From positions 120,001 to 184,000 of the forward strand of contig NZ_KB849538.1 of NCBI RefSeq assembly GCF_000368565.1: DNA of 64,000 nt. The letters run 5' to 3'. A program made the position numbers and the translations under genes. This DNA is from Acinetobacter gerneri DSM 14967 = CIP 107464 = MTCC 9824 (GTDB taxonomy: Bacteria; Pseudomonadota; Gammaproteobacteria; Pseudomonadales; Moraxellaceae). Shown in pieces: positions 28,771-37,688 of this stretch. The notes beneath the pieces are model-generated. The model was not told where the DNA came from. It saw only the letters and a program-made list of their open reading frames with translations, and searched no databases. Each line of letters starts with the position of its first letter. Positions within the stretch are counted from its first letter, which is position 1.

Positions 28771-28801
28771 AAAAAGAGGATTCAATTGAATCCTCTTTTT
28801 T
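28771..28801 (+). terminator. Terminator after the LTA-synthase-like gene
   Basis: Perfect stem AAAAAGAGGATTCAA/TTGAATCCTCTTTTT. It is symmetric and could also stop leftward transcripts of the small frame at 28805-28924. Confidence 0.93.
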
Positions 28802-28804
28802 GAT

Positions 28805-28924
28805 CTAAGATCGGTGTTGTTTTGACTGAGACACTGTTTTTTGTGTTGCTGAAAGTTCTGGTCTTGGGTCACTCGCCATAAGTGTAAAAGTAATCATTGC
28901 AAATAATAGGGTGAGTATTTCCAT
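28805..28924 (-). CDS. Possible small membrane protein, 39 residues
   Basis: A short frame starting ATGGAAATACTCACC, with AAGAGGAGCT directly upstream as a good if close ribosome-binding site. The product begins MEILTLLFAMITFTLMASDP, one hydrophobic helix, followed by a polar tail (RPELSATQKTVSQSKQHRS). A terminator lies immediately after its stop. It occupies the otherwise empty 364-base gap at 28758-29121. I do not recognise it. The signal plus helix plus terminator favour a real gene, but length is too short to be sure. Confidence 0.45.
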   Translation of the reverse strand: MEILTLLFAMITFTLMASDPRPELSATQKTVSQSKQHRS

Positions 28925-29121
28925 AGCTCCTCTTCATGACATCAATTTGGAGAAGCACACAGTCTAACTTGTAGATTGGGACTCTTTCTGAAGCACATGT
29001 ATAAAAAAGATAAGCATTTTTATGGAAATGTTTTTTCTTGCAATTTTCTTTAACACAACCCATGTATTCCAAGCATAAAAATAGAGCGACTATGCGCTCT
29101 ATTTTCAAAATGATGCTTCAA

Positions 29122-31302
29122 TCAAGACTCGATATAACCCATAAATGGATCAGAAATAGAGTCTTTTCCTGTTTCTATACGCCCAGCAAATCGACGTTTA
29201 AAACTGTTATCACCATCAATGCTGACTGTGAAATCGTACCAACCACCAAATTCTGACATATCCCAATACAACTCTTGTTCAGTCGCAGAAGTTTCGATAT
29301 TCCATGTCTTTTGCCCCAAATAAGCATTGGCTTTGACCAGTAGCTTGGCTGTTTTCGCAGCATCATTACGTACTTTCAAATACAGATGGGCGCTACATTC
29401 TTCGACACAAACACGGATTTCAGGCAAAGCTTCTGTCTGTGTTGCTTGAGCTATATTTCCGACAAAAGTTCTGTGAAAACCATTCGGTCCCAATACCCAA
29501 AAGTCATAATGGCTACTCGCGATTTTAATCTCATCATCAATTTCTTTGCCTGCTTCAACCATATAACGGCGTGGCATTGCATCAAGATTTAAACGATCAT
29601 AAACATGAAAAACCGCAGCTTGTTTACCTGTGTTAGCAAATTTCAAAGTGATGCTACGTGCTTTGACATCAACTTTCGCACTGCTATGTAAAATATAAGG
29701 AAGCGCACGTGATGGGCGTATGCCTATTTCTTGAACAGGATAAGCTTGGCTGATGGGGCGAATCACTTGTGGCAAAAGGCCTTGTGCAACACGGATTGCA
29801 TCTGCCTGAGCTTTACTACGGTTGCCATCCAATGCAGGTAAAGTGGTCGTATTCGGTGTTTTAAAATCAAATGCTGAAGTTAAGTCGCCACAAACTGCAC
29901 GGCGGTATGGACTAATATTCGGCTCTTCAACACCAAAACATTGTTCTAAAAAGAGAATAATAGAAGAATGGTCAAAGACTTGTGAATTTACCCACCCACC
30001 ACGGCTCCACGGGGAAATAATATACATCGGTACACGGATGCCCGGACCATAAACCCCAACACCATTACTGACTTTTGCATCGGTAAAATTGGGCTGTCCA
30101 GCAGATGCTTTTGCATGCGTCGCATATTCATAAGACATCTGTTGATCTGTTAAGGTTGATTTTCCATATACCTGCCCCGTCACATCTTTCGATGGTGCAC
30201 TTGGTGATGGCACATGGTCAAAAAAGCCATCATTTTCATCAAAATTGATCAAGAAAACGGTTTGACTCCAGATTTCTGGGTTTTGAGTCAAAGCATTTAA
30301 AACTTCTTGAATATACCAAGCACCTTGTACTGGACTCGATGGTCCCGGATGCTCACTATAGGTTGCTGGTGCAACTAGCCAGCTAACCTTAGGCAATTCA
30401 CCCTTAGCAATATCGTCTTTAAATGAGCCTAAAAAACCACCATCAGGCATTGTATTGGCAATGCCTTTATACAAAGGCTGAGTTGCATCAATCGCAGCAT
30501 CATAAGCTGGACAATCAGTATCGTTATTGACTGGTTTTCCAGATAATTCATTGGCTAAACGATATTGCTTAAAACCTGCCAACGGATTGTCGGTAAAATT
30601 GTCAGGCATATTTTGATAAACTTTCCAGCTCACACCTGCTTTTTGCAAACGCTCAGGATAAGTCGTCCAGTTATAACCTGTCGATGATGCACCGATCGAA
30701 TCTAAATCATTGACCACACTTGCAACATTTGCCCCAGTCGGACCGTTCGTTCCTGTCCAAATGAACATACGGTTTGAATTTGTTCCAGTATGCATAGCGC
30801 AGTGATAAGCATCACAAAGGGTAAATGCATTTGCCAGCGCGAACTGAAATTCGACTTCTTGTTGTTTGTAATAACCCATCGATTGTGGCTGCTTATACTG
30901 CACCCAATTGCCCATGCGACCATGATCCCAAGCAAATTGACCATCTGTCCATGAATGTGGTGTTCCACTTACCCGCTGAGCATTTCCGCGGCTACTATCT
31001 AAATGATAAGGATAAATTTTGTTTTTGGATGCATCGTATTGTTCCCAAACTTTACGACCACCTGATAATGGAATGGTAAAACGATCACCAAAACCACGAA
31101 CCCCTTTTAAAGTCCCAAAATAGTTGTCAAATGAACGATTTTCTTGGGTCAAAATCACCACATGCTTCACGTCTTTGATTGTCCCTGTTTCAACTTTGGC
31201 ATCTATTGCTAAAGCTTTTTGGATACTCAATGGGAAACTGGCAATCGCTGCTGTGCCAAACATGGTTTTAGTACTATTCAATAAAAAATCACGACGATTC
31301 AT
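29122..31302 (-). CDS. plc: Tat-exported phospholipase C, phosphocholine-specific type
   Basis: Hydrolyses phosphatidylcholine or sphingomyelin outside the cytoplasm; Acinetobacter species typically carry one or two. The 726-residue precursor starts MNRRDFLLNSTKTMFGTAAIASFPL, a twin-arginine signal peptide. The phosphoesterase domain has VVILTQENRSFDNYFGTLKGVRGFGDR, LINFDENDGFFDHVPSPS and RVPMYIISPWSRGGWVNSQVFDHSSI. The C-terminal 200 residues hold two small beta domains (PLC_C type). A small lipoprotein gene lies just upstream on the same strand. Confidence 0.94.
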   Translation of the reverse strand: MNRRDFLLNSTKTMFGTAAIASFPLSIQKALAIDAKVETGTIKDVKHVVILTQENRSFDNYFGTLKGVRGFGDRFTIPLSGGRKVWEQYDASKNKIYPYHLDSSRGNAQRVSGTPHSWTDGQFAWDHGRMGNWVQYKQPQSMGYYKQQEVEFQFALANAFTLCDAYHCAMHTGTNSNRMFIWTGTNGPTGANVASVVNDLDSIGASSTGYNWTTYPERLQKAGVSWKVYQNMPDNFTDNPLAGFKQYRLANELSGKPVNNDTDCPAYDAAIDATQPLYKGIANTMPDGGFLGSFKDDIAKGELPKVSWLVAPATYSEHPGPSSPVQGAWYIQEVLNALTQNPEIWSQTVFLINFDENDGFFDHVPSPSAPSKDVTGQVYGKSTLTDQQMSYEYATHAKASAGQPNFTDAKVSNGVGVYGPGIRVPMYIISPWSRGGWVNSQVFDHSSIILFLEQCFGVEEPNISPYRRAVCGDLTSAFDFKTPNTTTLPALDGNRSKAQADAIRVAQGLLPQVIRPISQAYPVQEIGIRPSRALPYILHSSAKVDVKARSITLKFANTGKQAAVFHVYDRLNLDAMPRRYMVEAGKEIDDEIKIASSHYDFWVLGPNGFHRTFVGNIAQATQTEALPEIRVCVEECSAHLYLKVRNDAAKTAKLLVKANAYLGQKTWNIETSATEQELYWDMSEFGGWYDFTVSIDGDNSFKRRFAGRIETGKDSISDPFMGYIES

Positions 31303-31322
31303 CTTATCTTCCTATCTTATTA

Positions 31323-31457
31323 TTATGGTGCGCAGTGGATTTTGCAGTTGGGTTGTGGCTTGGTTGGCTGAGTTGTAACTGATGAATCCTTATCATCATT
31401 ACAAGCACTCAATAAAAAACTACTCCCGAGGAGTAAACTTAAAATTAAAATTCGCAT
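31323..31457 (-). CDS. Small lipoprotein upstream of plc
   Basis: A 44-residue product starting MRILILSLLLGSSFLLSACN, a clear lipoprotein signal with lipobox LLSAC; the mature part is about 26 residues, polar, with two further cysteines (PNCKIHCAP). An in-frame upstream ATG exists one codon earlier, and a longer frame back to 31532 adds sequence without signal character. It ends 20 bases before the plc start, so the pair is probably co-transcribed. Function unknown; it might assist the exported phospholipase. Confidence 0.7.
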   Translation of the reverse strand: MRILILSLLLGSSFLLSACNDDKDSSVTTQPTKPQPNCKIHCAP

Positions 31458-31570
31458 CATGCTAACTACGTGGTGAGAGATGCGAATAGTCAACACAATG
31501 CCAATGACATTTTCGTGATACTTTAATGGCAATTTAATTAAAGATTTTATATATTCAAATACTTAAAATA

Positions 31571-31596
31571 ATAAACGCACCCGAAGGTGCGTTTAT
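31571..31596 (-). terminator. Terminator after rph
   Basis: Symmetric hairpin ATAAACGCACC-cgaa-GGTGCGTTTAT located 27 bases past the rph stop on the minus strand, with a loop of the stable tetraloop kind. Confidence 0.85.
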
Positions 31597-31622
31597 AAAC
31601 TATTGAATTAACTGGTAAATGA

Positions 31623-32339
31623 TTACCAACCCAATACTTCTTGTTGTTTTTTAACTAATTCTTGAATACCTTTCTCAGCAAGTTCAAGCATGGCATTACA
31701 TTGTTCACGATTAAATGGTTTATCTTCTGCAGTACCTTGAATTTCGATAAATTCACCTGCTTGAGTCATCACAACATTTAAGTCAGTTTGGCAGTTTGAA
31801 TCTTCTTCATAGCAAAGATCGAGTAGTACTTCGTCTTTATACATACCCACAGAAATTGCAGCAACCAAACCTTTTAATGGATCGTGCTTAATTTTCTTTT
31901 GTTCAAGCAATACATTCATCGCATCAATCAATGCAACTGCCGCACCAGTAATAGATGCTGTACGAGTACCACCATCTGCTTGGATGACATCGCAGTCGAT
32001 GGTAATGGTATTTTCGCCCAATTTTTTCAAATCAACCATGGCACGTAAGCTACGACCAATCAAACGTTGAATTTCTTGAGTACGACCACTTTGTTTACCA
32101 CGAGCAGCTTCACGATCACTACGTGTATGAGTTGAACGAGGTAACATACCGTATTCTGCAGTCACCCAGCCTTGACCTTGACCTTTAAGGAAACGAGGTA
32201 CGCTATTATCAATACTTGCAGTACAAAGCACTTTTGTATGACCAAATTCAACCAATACAGAACCTTCCGCGTATCGCGTATAGTTACGAGTAATTTTTAC
32301 TTCACGTAATTGATCTAAAGCACGTTGGTCGATACGCAT
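31623..32339 (-). CDS. rph: Ribonuclease PH
   Basis: Phosphorolytic 3' exoribonuclease that trims tRNA precursors. The 238-residue protein begins [39 protein letters not shown] and has [46 protein letters not shown] with the phosphate-binding arginines, [23 protein letters not shown], and [19 protein letters not shown]. Length and every motif are normal, so the enzyme should be active. It is divergent from the FabR-like regulator. Confidence 0.97.
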   Translation of the reverse strand: MRIDQRALDQLREVKITRNYTRYAEGSVLVEFGHTKVLCTASIDNSVPRFLKGQGQGWVTAEYGMLPRSTHTRSDREAARGKQSGRTQEIQRLIGRSLRAMVDLKKLGENTITIDCDVIQADGGTRTASITGAAVALIDAMNVLLEQKKIKHDPLKGLVAAISVGMYKDEVLLDLCYEEDSNCQTDLNVVMTQAGEFIEIQGTAEDKPFNREQCNAMLELAEKGIQELVKKQQEVLGW

Positions 32340-32618
32340 AATTTATCCTTATGGAGTCTAAATTGAATTGCGCATGATTATAGCAGATGCGATGCTTTGT
32401 CGCTTTAGCCATACGAGAGTACTTTGTGAATGAATGTTTTAACTGCTTTATCAAAATGTTTTGCTGATTATTTTGGATTTTTGCAATAAAGTTTTATAAT
32501 TCAACCAATAAAAGCAATCTTACTGATCGGCGCTCTATTGATCTTTTAGAATAAAATTGATAATACTGAGGCGGCTCGATTTTTGTGATCGGTATTGTCT
32601 AAATTTTGAGGCTATTCA

Positions 32619-33260
32619 ATGTCTATACGGGATGAACGCAAACAACAAAGTCGCCAAGCACTTTTGACAGCCGCTTTAGGTTTAAGTACATCAGGTCGTT
32701 CATTTTCAAATCTCAGTTTACGTGAACTCAGCCGTGAAGTTGGCTTGGTGCCAACCGCATTTTATCGACATTTTCAAGATCTCAACGCACTGGGAATCGA
32801 ACTGGTTGACCAAGTCGCTTTAAACATCAAAACAGTATTATATCAACTCGGACAAGGCTATTTGGCTGAACCCCAAGACAATACTCGCCAAAGCATTGAG
32901 CGCTTTTTTAATGCGGTCAGTCATGATCCCCTACCTTGGAAATTTATGATCGCGGAACGCTGGGGCGGTTCTAGTGTAATTCGTCAAGCAATCGCACGTG
33001 AAGTGGACTTTCTCATCGCTGATCTTGGCAATGCGCTCACCAAAATGGCAAGCATGAAACATATACAACAAGAACAAGATCTCAAAGTTTTAGCGACGAT
33101 TTTGATCAATATTTCACTCACTTGGGCTATGTCTTGGATCAATTTGCAAGACCAATATCAAGATGATGAACTAGAAAGACAACAACAAGTATTTATTGAA
33201 CAAGCACTGACTCAACTGCGCCTGATGTTTAGAGGTATTTTAAATTGGCAACGGAAATAA
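32619..33260 (+). CDS. TetR-family regulator, FabR-like
   Basis: A 213-residue DNA-binding protein closely resembling E. coli FabR in design. The N-terminal helix-turn-helix reads FSNLSLRELSREVGLVPTAFYRHFQDLNALG, and the later AERWGGSSVIRQAIAREVDFLIADL matches the conserved FabR RERSG...FRAAVAREI segment. FabR represses unsaturated fatty acid synthesis genes in response to acyl chains. Its targets are not next to it here, so the role is inferred from the family. GAGG precedes the ATG. Confidence 0.85.
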   Translation: MSIRDERKQQSRQALLTAALGLSTSGRSFSNLSLRELSREVGLVPTAFYRHFQDLNALGIELVDQVALNIKTVLYQLGQGYLAEPQDNTRQSIERFFNAVSHDPLPWKFMIAERWGGSSVIRQAIAREVDFLIADLGNALTKMASMKHIQQEQDLKVLATILINISLTWAMSWINLQDQYQDDELERQQQVFIEQALTQLRLMFRGILNWQRK

Positions 33261-33311
33261 AAGATTAAGCTCTAATCACTTTTTAATTGACCATTTTAAA
33301 ATGTTATGCAA

Positions 33312-33341
33312 TATTATCTGGAATGATCATTCCAGATAATA
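33312..33341. promoter_or_regulatory. 30-base perfect palindrome, operator of the TetR gene at 33345
   Basis: The half site TATTATCTGGAATGA is followed directly by its exact reverse complement, giving 30 bases of perfect dyad symmetry around TGGAATGATCATTCCA. It ends three bases before the regulator's ATG. The same 16-base core recurs at 33979-33994 before the MFS gene, which supports autoregulation plus control of the transporter. Confidence 0.85.
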
Positions 33342-33344
33342 ATT

Positions 33345-33929
33345 ATGCGCAATAAAGAATTTGAACCGAAACAAATTGCCGATGCTGCTATGCAAGTCTT
33401 CTGGGAAAAAGGCTATGCTGCCACGTCAGTACAGGATTTGGTGGATGGTACTGGTCTTTCCCGAAGCAGTTTGTACAATACTTTTGACAATAAGCAAAAC
33501 CTATACTGCGAAGCCCTGAAAAGCTATAAGCAAGTCACAATGGCAAATATCGAAATATTAGAAGGCATAGGATCTGTCAAATCACGTATTGAAACACTGT
33601 ATTTAAATATACTTGAAAATGAATTACATGATCCAAAACGCAAGGGTTGTTTTGCTGCAAATGCAGCCTTGGAGTTGGCAGATGCTGAGCAGGATATTGC
33701 GCTACTGATTCAAGACAATTTTGCACGTTTACATCAAGCGTTTGAGCGTCTAATCCTTGAAGGACAAAAAAATGGTGAAATTGCCTTAAACAAAGATGCG
33801 CAAGCCCTCGCTTATTTTTTTGTTAATACAATGCAAGGAATGCGCATCATGGGCAAAAGTAGCAACAAAGAATCACGTAGAGAATGTTTGCAAAGCATTA
33901 TCGATATTGCATTGCAAAGTTTAGAGTAA
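33345..33929 (+). CDS. TetR/AcrR-family repressor of the adjacent MFS transporter
   Basis: A 194-residue regulator. The DNA-binding domain has QIADAAMQVFWEKGYAATSVQDLVDGTGLSRSSLYNTFDNKQNLY, typical of the AcrR/TetR_C_6-like group; the ligand-binding part has KGCFAANAALELADAEQDIA. The operator palindrome occupies the bases where a ribosome-binding site should be, so the transcript may be leaderless or weakly translated. The shared operator core before the following MFS gene implies it represses both itself and the pump until an unknown compound binds. Confidence 0.88.
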   Translation: MRNKEFEPKQIADAAMQVFWEKGYAATSVQDLVDGTGLSRSSLYNTFDNKQNLYCEALKSYKQVTMANIEILEGIGSVKSRIETLYLNILENELHDPKRKGCFAANAALELADAEQDIALLIQDNFARLHQAFERLILEGQKNGEIALNKDAQALAYFFVNTMQGMRIMGKSSNKESRRECLQSIIDIALQSLE

Positions 33930-33931
33930 GC

Positions 33932-33966
33932 AAACCGATACTTTTCAAATAAAGTATCGGTTTTTA
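33932..33966 (+). terminator. Terminator after the TetR gene
   Basis: AACCGATACTTT...AAAGTATCGGTT followed by TTT. It lies directly before the second operator, so the MFS gene needs its own promoter. Confidence 0.92.
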
Positions 33967-33978
33967 TTTATTTTATTT

Positions 33979-33994
33979 TGGAATGATCATTCCA
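33979..33994. promoter_or_regulatory. 16-base operator core upstream of the MFS gene
   Basis: TGGAATGATCATTCCA, identical to the centre of the palindrome at 33312-33341 and followed by GATA as there. It lies about 127 bases before the MFS start codon, just past the terminator of the regulator gene, where the MFS promoter must be. Confidence 0.85.
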
Positions 33995-34120
33995 GATATT
34001 TAAAAATAGTTATCTTCTTAAGGCCTGCCTTGCTATGAGTAAAACGCACTTTAAATCCAATATTGTTCCAACAATCCAGAAAATAGTTCTATTTTCCTTA
34101 CATTTAGGGGAATATTGATC

Positions 34121-35338
34121 ATGGATAAACAACAATATTCCTCATCACCTTGCTCATCTGAATCTGTTGATCACATGCCTTTATTTAAACTTTTGGCATT
34201 TACTATGGCTGGTTTTTTAACCATTATGACAGAAACCATGCCTGCTGGATTATTGCCACAAATTAGCCAAGGTTTACAGATTAGCCAAGCTCAGGCAGGA
34301 CAACTGATCAGTATTTTTGCATTCGGTTCTGCAGTAGCGGCAATCCCAATTATTTACTTGACCCAGAGTTGGAACAGACGACCTTTGTTTCTCATGGCAA
34401 TTTCAGGATTGTTTATTTTCAATAGCTTAACGGCTTTATCTGATCATTATTTGTTGACTCTTTTTGTCCGTTTTATCGGTGGAATGTGTGCAGGTATTAT
34501 TTGGGGTTTACTTGCAGGTTATGCTCGGCGCTTAGTACCTACGCATTTACAAGGTCGTGCACTTGCTATTGCAGGTGTAGGACAACCTATTGCCCTATCT
34601 TTAGGTGTTCCTTTAGGAGCTTGGTTAGGACAATATTTTGCTTGGCAAAATATATTTTGGATCATCTCAGTTTTATCATTTATTTTATTATTTTGGATTC
34701 AATTCAGTGTACCAGATTTTGCTGGTCAAGCACGCCAGAAACAAATACCGATTCATCGCGTCTTTTTAATTGCAGGTATTCCTTCTATTTTGATCACACT
34801 TTTTTGTTGGATTTTAGCCCACAATATTTTATATACCTATATTGCTGCATTTCTCAATACGGTCGGTTTAGCACATCAGCTCGATCTAGCACTGATGATC
34901 TTTGGTATTTCATCCTTTATTGGTATTTGGTTTATCGGTATAAATATTGACAAAAAATTAAGAAATTTAACATTATTCAGTTTGGTCTTATTTGCACTCT
35001 CATTATTCATCTTGGCATTTGCAAAAAGCTCACCCTTTTTAATTTTTGCCAGCATTGCATTTTGGGGAATGAGTTTTGGTGGTGCACCAACGCTTTTACA
35101 GACAGCTTTAGCTGATACCGCAGGTGAAAATGCTGATATTGCCCAATCAATGCTCGTGACCGTATTTAATTTTGCAATTGCCTGTGGAGGATTTATCGGT
35201 GGATATTTACTTCAACATTATGGTGCAAAAATTTTCCCATCAAGTATGCTGATATTCATACTCTTTAGTTTAGTGATCGTTTGCTTAGGCAAAAAGCATG
35301 GTTTTAAAATTGGACATCGCCCCAGTGGACAGCATTAA
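34121..35338 (+). CDS. MFS efflux transporter (DHA1 / AraJ-like)
   Basis: A 405-residue major-facilitator protein with twelve predicted helices. Motif A-like NRRPLFLMAISGLFIF follows helix 2, and AGIIWGLLAGYARRLVPTHLQGRALAIAGVGQPIALSLGVPLGAWLGQ carries the motif-C style glycines of drug/proton antiporters; the mid loop is short and the end basic. GGGG lies before a TTG at 34115 and the ATG at 34121; the ATG is used. It resembles sugar-efflux or drug-efflux proteins. Substrate unknown; expression is likely induced through the TetR repressor. Confidence 0.9.
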   Translation: MDKQQYSSSPCSSESVDHMPLFKLLAFTMAGFLTIMTETMPAGLLPQISQGLQISQAQAGQLISIFAFGSAVAAIPIIYLTQSWNRRPLFLMAISGLFIFNSLTALSDHYLLTLFVRFIGGMCAGIIWGLLAGYARRLVPTHLQGRALAIAGVGQPIALSLGVPLGAWLGQYFAWQNIFWIISVLSFILLFWIQFSVPDFAGQARQKQIPIHRVFLIAGIPSILITLFCWILAHNILYTYIAAFLNTVGLAHQLDLALMIFGISSFIGIWFIGINIDKKLRNLTLFSLVLFALSLFILAFAKSSPFLIFASIAFWGMSFGGAPTLLQTALADTAGENADIAQSMLVTVFNFAIACGGFIGGYLLQHYGAKIFPSSMLIFILFSLVIVCLGKKHGFKIGHRPSGQH

Positions 35339-35386
35339 AAAATATTTGCCTGCATTTGAACAATAAATAAAAACTGATGCTCATAT

Positions 35387-35432
35387 AAATTAACCCCCTA
35401 ATAAGTAGTTCAACTTAATAGGGGGTAATTTA
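35387..35432. terminator. Terminator between the convergent MFS and dsbA genes
   Basis: AATTAACCCCCTA ... TAGGGGGTAATT, with A/T-rich flanks on both sides, between two genes that point at each other. Confidence 0.85.
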
Positions 35433-35461
35433 ATTACACGATTTGATCAACAACAAAGCGA

Positions 35462-36079
35462 TTATTTTGCTTTACGTTCTTTTTCAATCAAATAATTTAC
35501 AACTTGAGTGACTTTACCATCTTCACCTTGAACCACATACTTACCATTTACAACAACTGCTGGTACGCCAGTCAATTGATATTGTTGAGCAAGTTGATTT
35601 GATTTGGCAATTTTAGAAGACACGCTAAATGAGTTATAAAGTGAATTAAATTTTGCTTCAGGTACACCAAATTTAGTAAAGAATTTCGCTTGAGAAGCTT
35701 GATCAAACAATTGTTTATTTTCAACTTGAATAGCATGGAATAAAGGCAAATGGGTTTTCTTACGAATGCCTAATTCTTCAGAAACATAATAGGCACGTGC
35801 ACCTTGTTCCCACATTTTATTCATCGCGGCAGGCGTACGTACAAAATGCACATCTTTAGGCAACGCTTTCAGCCAAGTTTGCATATATGGCTCAAGTTTG
35901 AAACAGTGAGGACATCCGTACCAGAAAAATTCACGTACCTCGATTTTACCAGGAACATCAACTTTTCCAGGGTTTTTAATCACGGTATAGTCTTTTCCAG
36001 CAACATAGTCTGCTGCCATTGCATTTGCTGAAAATGCCATGACCATCGCAGTCATGCCGCCAAAAATAAATTTTTTCAT
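35462..36079 (-). CDS. dsbA: Periplasmic thiol:disulfide oxidoreductase DsbA
   Basis: Introduces disulfides into exported proteins. The 205-residue precursor starts MKKFIFGGMTAMVMAFSANAMA (cleavable signal peptide). The mature part shows the thioredoxin-fold active site EFFWYGCPHCFKLEP with CPHC, the inserted helical domain, and the cis-proline loop QLTGVPAVVVNGKYV. Size is normal for DsbA. Transcribed alone, divergent from ubiG. Confidence 0.96.
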   Translation of the reverse strand: MKKFIFGGMTAMVMAFSANAMAADYVAGKDYTVIKNPGKVDVPGKIEVREFFWYGCPHCFKLEPYMQTWLKALPKDVHFVRTPAAMNKMWEQGARAYYVSEELGIRKKTHLPLFHAIQVENKQLFDQASQAKFFTKFGVPEAKFNSLYNSFSVSSKIAKSNQLAQQYQLTGVPAVVVNGKYVVQGEDGKVTQVVNYLIEKERKAK

Positions 36080-36255
36080 TGACTTTATAGTCCTCTAAAA
36101 TTGTTCTGTATAGCTTATGCCCTAACTATAAAAGAAATATGGGAAAATCGTGTTTCTTCTGTGAACTTTTTTACACGATTTATCGCTTTTTTCTTAATTA
36201 ACGCTACACTAGCAATAATCGTTTATTAAAACAAATGAAAATTGAGGCACTCACT

Positions 36256-36966
36256 ATGACACAGTTGAATGTTGATCCGCAAGAAATTGCAAAATTTGAA
36301 GCGCTTGCGGCACTTTGGTGGGATCAAAACTCGGAGTTTCGACCACTACATCAAATTAATCCTTTACGACTCAACTGGATTGATGAGCATGCAGGTGGCT
36401 TAAAGGGGAAGAAAATTTTAGATGTTGGCTGTGGTGGCGGCATCTTGGCAGAAAGCATGGCACGTCGTGGCGCTGATGTTTTAGGCATTGATATGGGTGA
36501 AGCACCACTCAATGTTGCTCGCTTACATGCAGAACAAGAAAATGTTGAAAATATTCAATATCGCCAAATTCCAGTCGAACAACTCGCGGAAGAACAAGCA
36601 GGTCAATACGACATCGTGACGTGTATGGAAATGCTAGAACATGTTCCAGACCCAGCGTCAATTATTCAAGCTTGTCAAAAACTGGTAAAACCGAATGGTC
36701 ATGTGTTCTTCTCGACCATTAACCGCAATCCAAAATCTTATCTTTTTGCGATTATCGGTGCGGAATATGTATTGCGCCTACTGAAAAAGGGCACACACGA
36801 TTATCATAAATTTATTAAGCCTTCAGAACTTGCAACTGACATTCGTAATGCGGGCTTAAAAATGAAAGATATGACCGGCTTACATTACAATCCATTGACC
36901 AAACATTACTGGTTAGCGCCAAATGTCGATGTAAACTATATGGTTTACACTCACAATGAAGGATAA
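36256..36966 (+). CDS. ubiG: Ubiquinone O-methyltransferase UbiG
   Basis: Performs both O-methylations in ubiquinone synthesis using S-adenosylmethionine. The 236-residue protein begins [23 protein letters not shown] and has motif [48 protein letters not shown] and [42 protein letters not shown], all typical. GAGG eight bases before 36256 supports this ATG rather than the one at 36235. It leads the ubiG-mupP-yciK operon. Confidence 0.96.
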   Translation: MTQLNVDPQEIAKFEALAALWWDQNSEFRPLHQINPLRLNWIDEHAGGLKGKKILDVGCGGGILAESMARRGADVLGIDMGEAPLNVARLHAEQENVENIQYRQIPVEQLAEEQAGQYDIVTCMEMLEHVPDPASIIQACQKLVKPNGHVFFSTINRNPKSYLFAIIGAEYVLRLLKKGTHDYHKFIKPSELATDIRNAGLKMKDMTGLHYNPLTKHYWLAPNVDVNYMVYTHNEG

Positions 36967-36969
36967 AAA

Positions 36970-37656
36970 ATGAAAGCGGTCTTATTCGATCTGGATGGAA
37001 CTTTGATTGATACTGCGGCTGATTTCATTCGTATTATCCAAGATATGTGCAAAGAAGAAGGTCGAGCAGTCGTTGCTGCTGATCTAATTCGAACTCAGGT
37101 TTCTGAAGGTGCACGTGCCATGGTCAAGTTGGTTTATCCAGAACTTGATGTCAATGATCCTGTATTTTTGGCGCATCGCCAGAGATTTTTAGATCTATAT
37201 GGTGCGGATATTGCGGTGGATACAGATCTATTTGAAGGGATGTATCCTCTACTGGCAGAGTTAGAAGCTCACCAAATTCCGTGGGGAATCGTGACAAACA
37301 AACCTCGTTGGTTGAGTGAAGCACTGCTAAAAGCGCTCAACTTAACTGAACGATGCGCAGTGTTGGTCTGCCCTGAAGATGTCAGTAAAACCAAACCTGA
37401 TCCAGAGCCAATGTATTTGGCTGCCAAGCAGATCCAGATTGCAGCCGAAGATTGTATCTATGTTGGTGATCATCCACGCGATATTGATGCTGGACGAGCT
37501 GCCAATATGTATACTATTTTAGCAGCATACGGTTATCTGCCTTTAGAGTACAAAGATGATTTGAATGCTTGGAAAGCAGATTGTATCGTACAAAATGTCA
37601 AAGAATTACAGCAAATTATCCGTAATTTGCTGCAAATAAAACAAAGTATTGCATAA
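36970..37656 (+). CDS. mupP: HAD-family phosphatase, probable N-acetylmuramate-6-phosphate phosphatase MupP
   Basis: A 228-residue haloacid dehalogenase phosphatase. It has KAVLFDLDGTLIDTAADF (nucleophile and general-acid Asp), a small cap domain, WGIVTNKP, VSKTKPDPEPMY and CIYVGDHPRDIDAGRAAN. Such genes are often annotated as phosphoglycolate phosphatase (gph), but the setting between ubiG and the yciK-like dehydrogenase matches the Pseudomonas mupP locus, whose product acts in the MurU-dependent cell-wall recycling route. That route is also found in Acinetobacter. Function is inferred from family and context. Confidence 0.82.
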   Translation: MKAVLFDLDGTLIDTAADFIRIIQDMCKEEGRAVVAADLIRTQVSEGARAMVKLVYPELDVNDPVFLAHRQRFLDLYGADIAVDTDLFEGMYPLLAELEAHQIPWGIVTNKPRWLSEALLKALNLTERCAVLVCPEDVSKTKPDPEPMYLAAKQIQIAAEDCIYVGDHPRDIDAGRAANMYTILAAYGYLPLEYKDDLNAWKADCIVQNVKELQQIIRNLLQIKQSIA

Positions 37657-37688
37657 CGCTTCATCATAAAAACTATAGGAGGTTTTCC

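Noticed and set aside
28869..29108. A 79-residue minus-strand frame in the gap before plc
   Set aside because: It overlaps the better-supported 39-residue frame, has many Cys, His and aromatic residues without pattern, and shows no signal or family features.
34036..34119. A 27-codon frame starting ATGAGTAAAACG before the MFS gene
   Set aside because: Possible leader peptide, but no ribosome-binding site or regulatory codon run is visible.
34486..34950. A 154-residue frame within the MFS gene
   Set aside because: Cys/Tyr/Phe-rich shadow of the transporter in another frame; no start site or family match.
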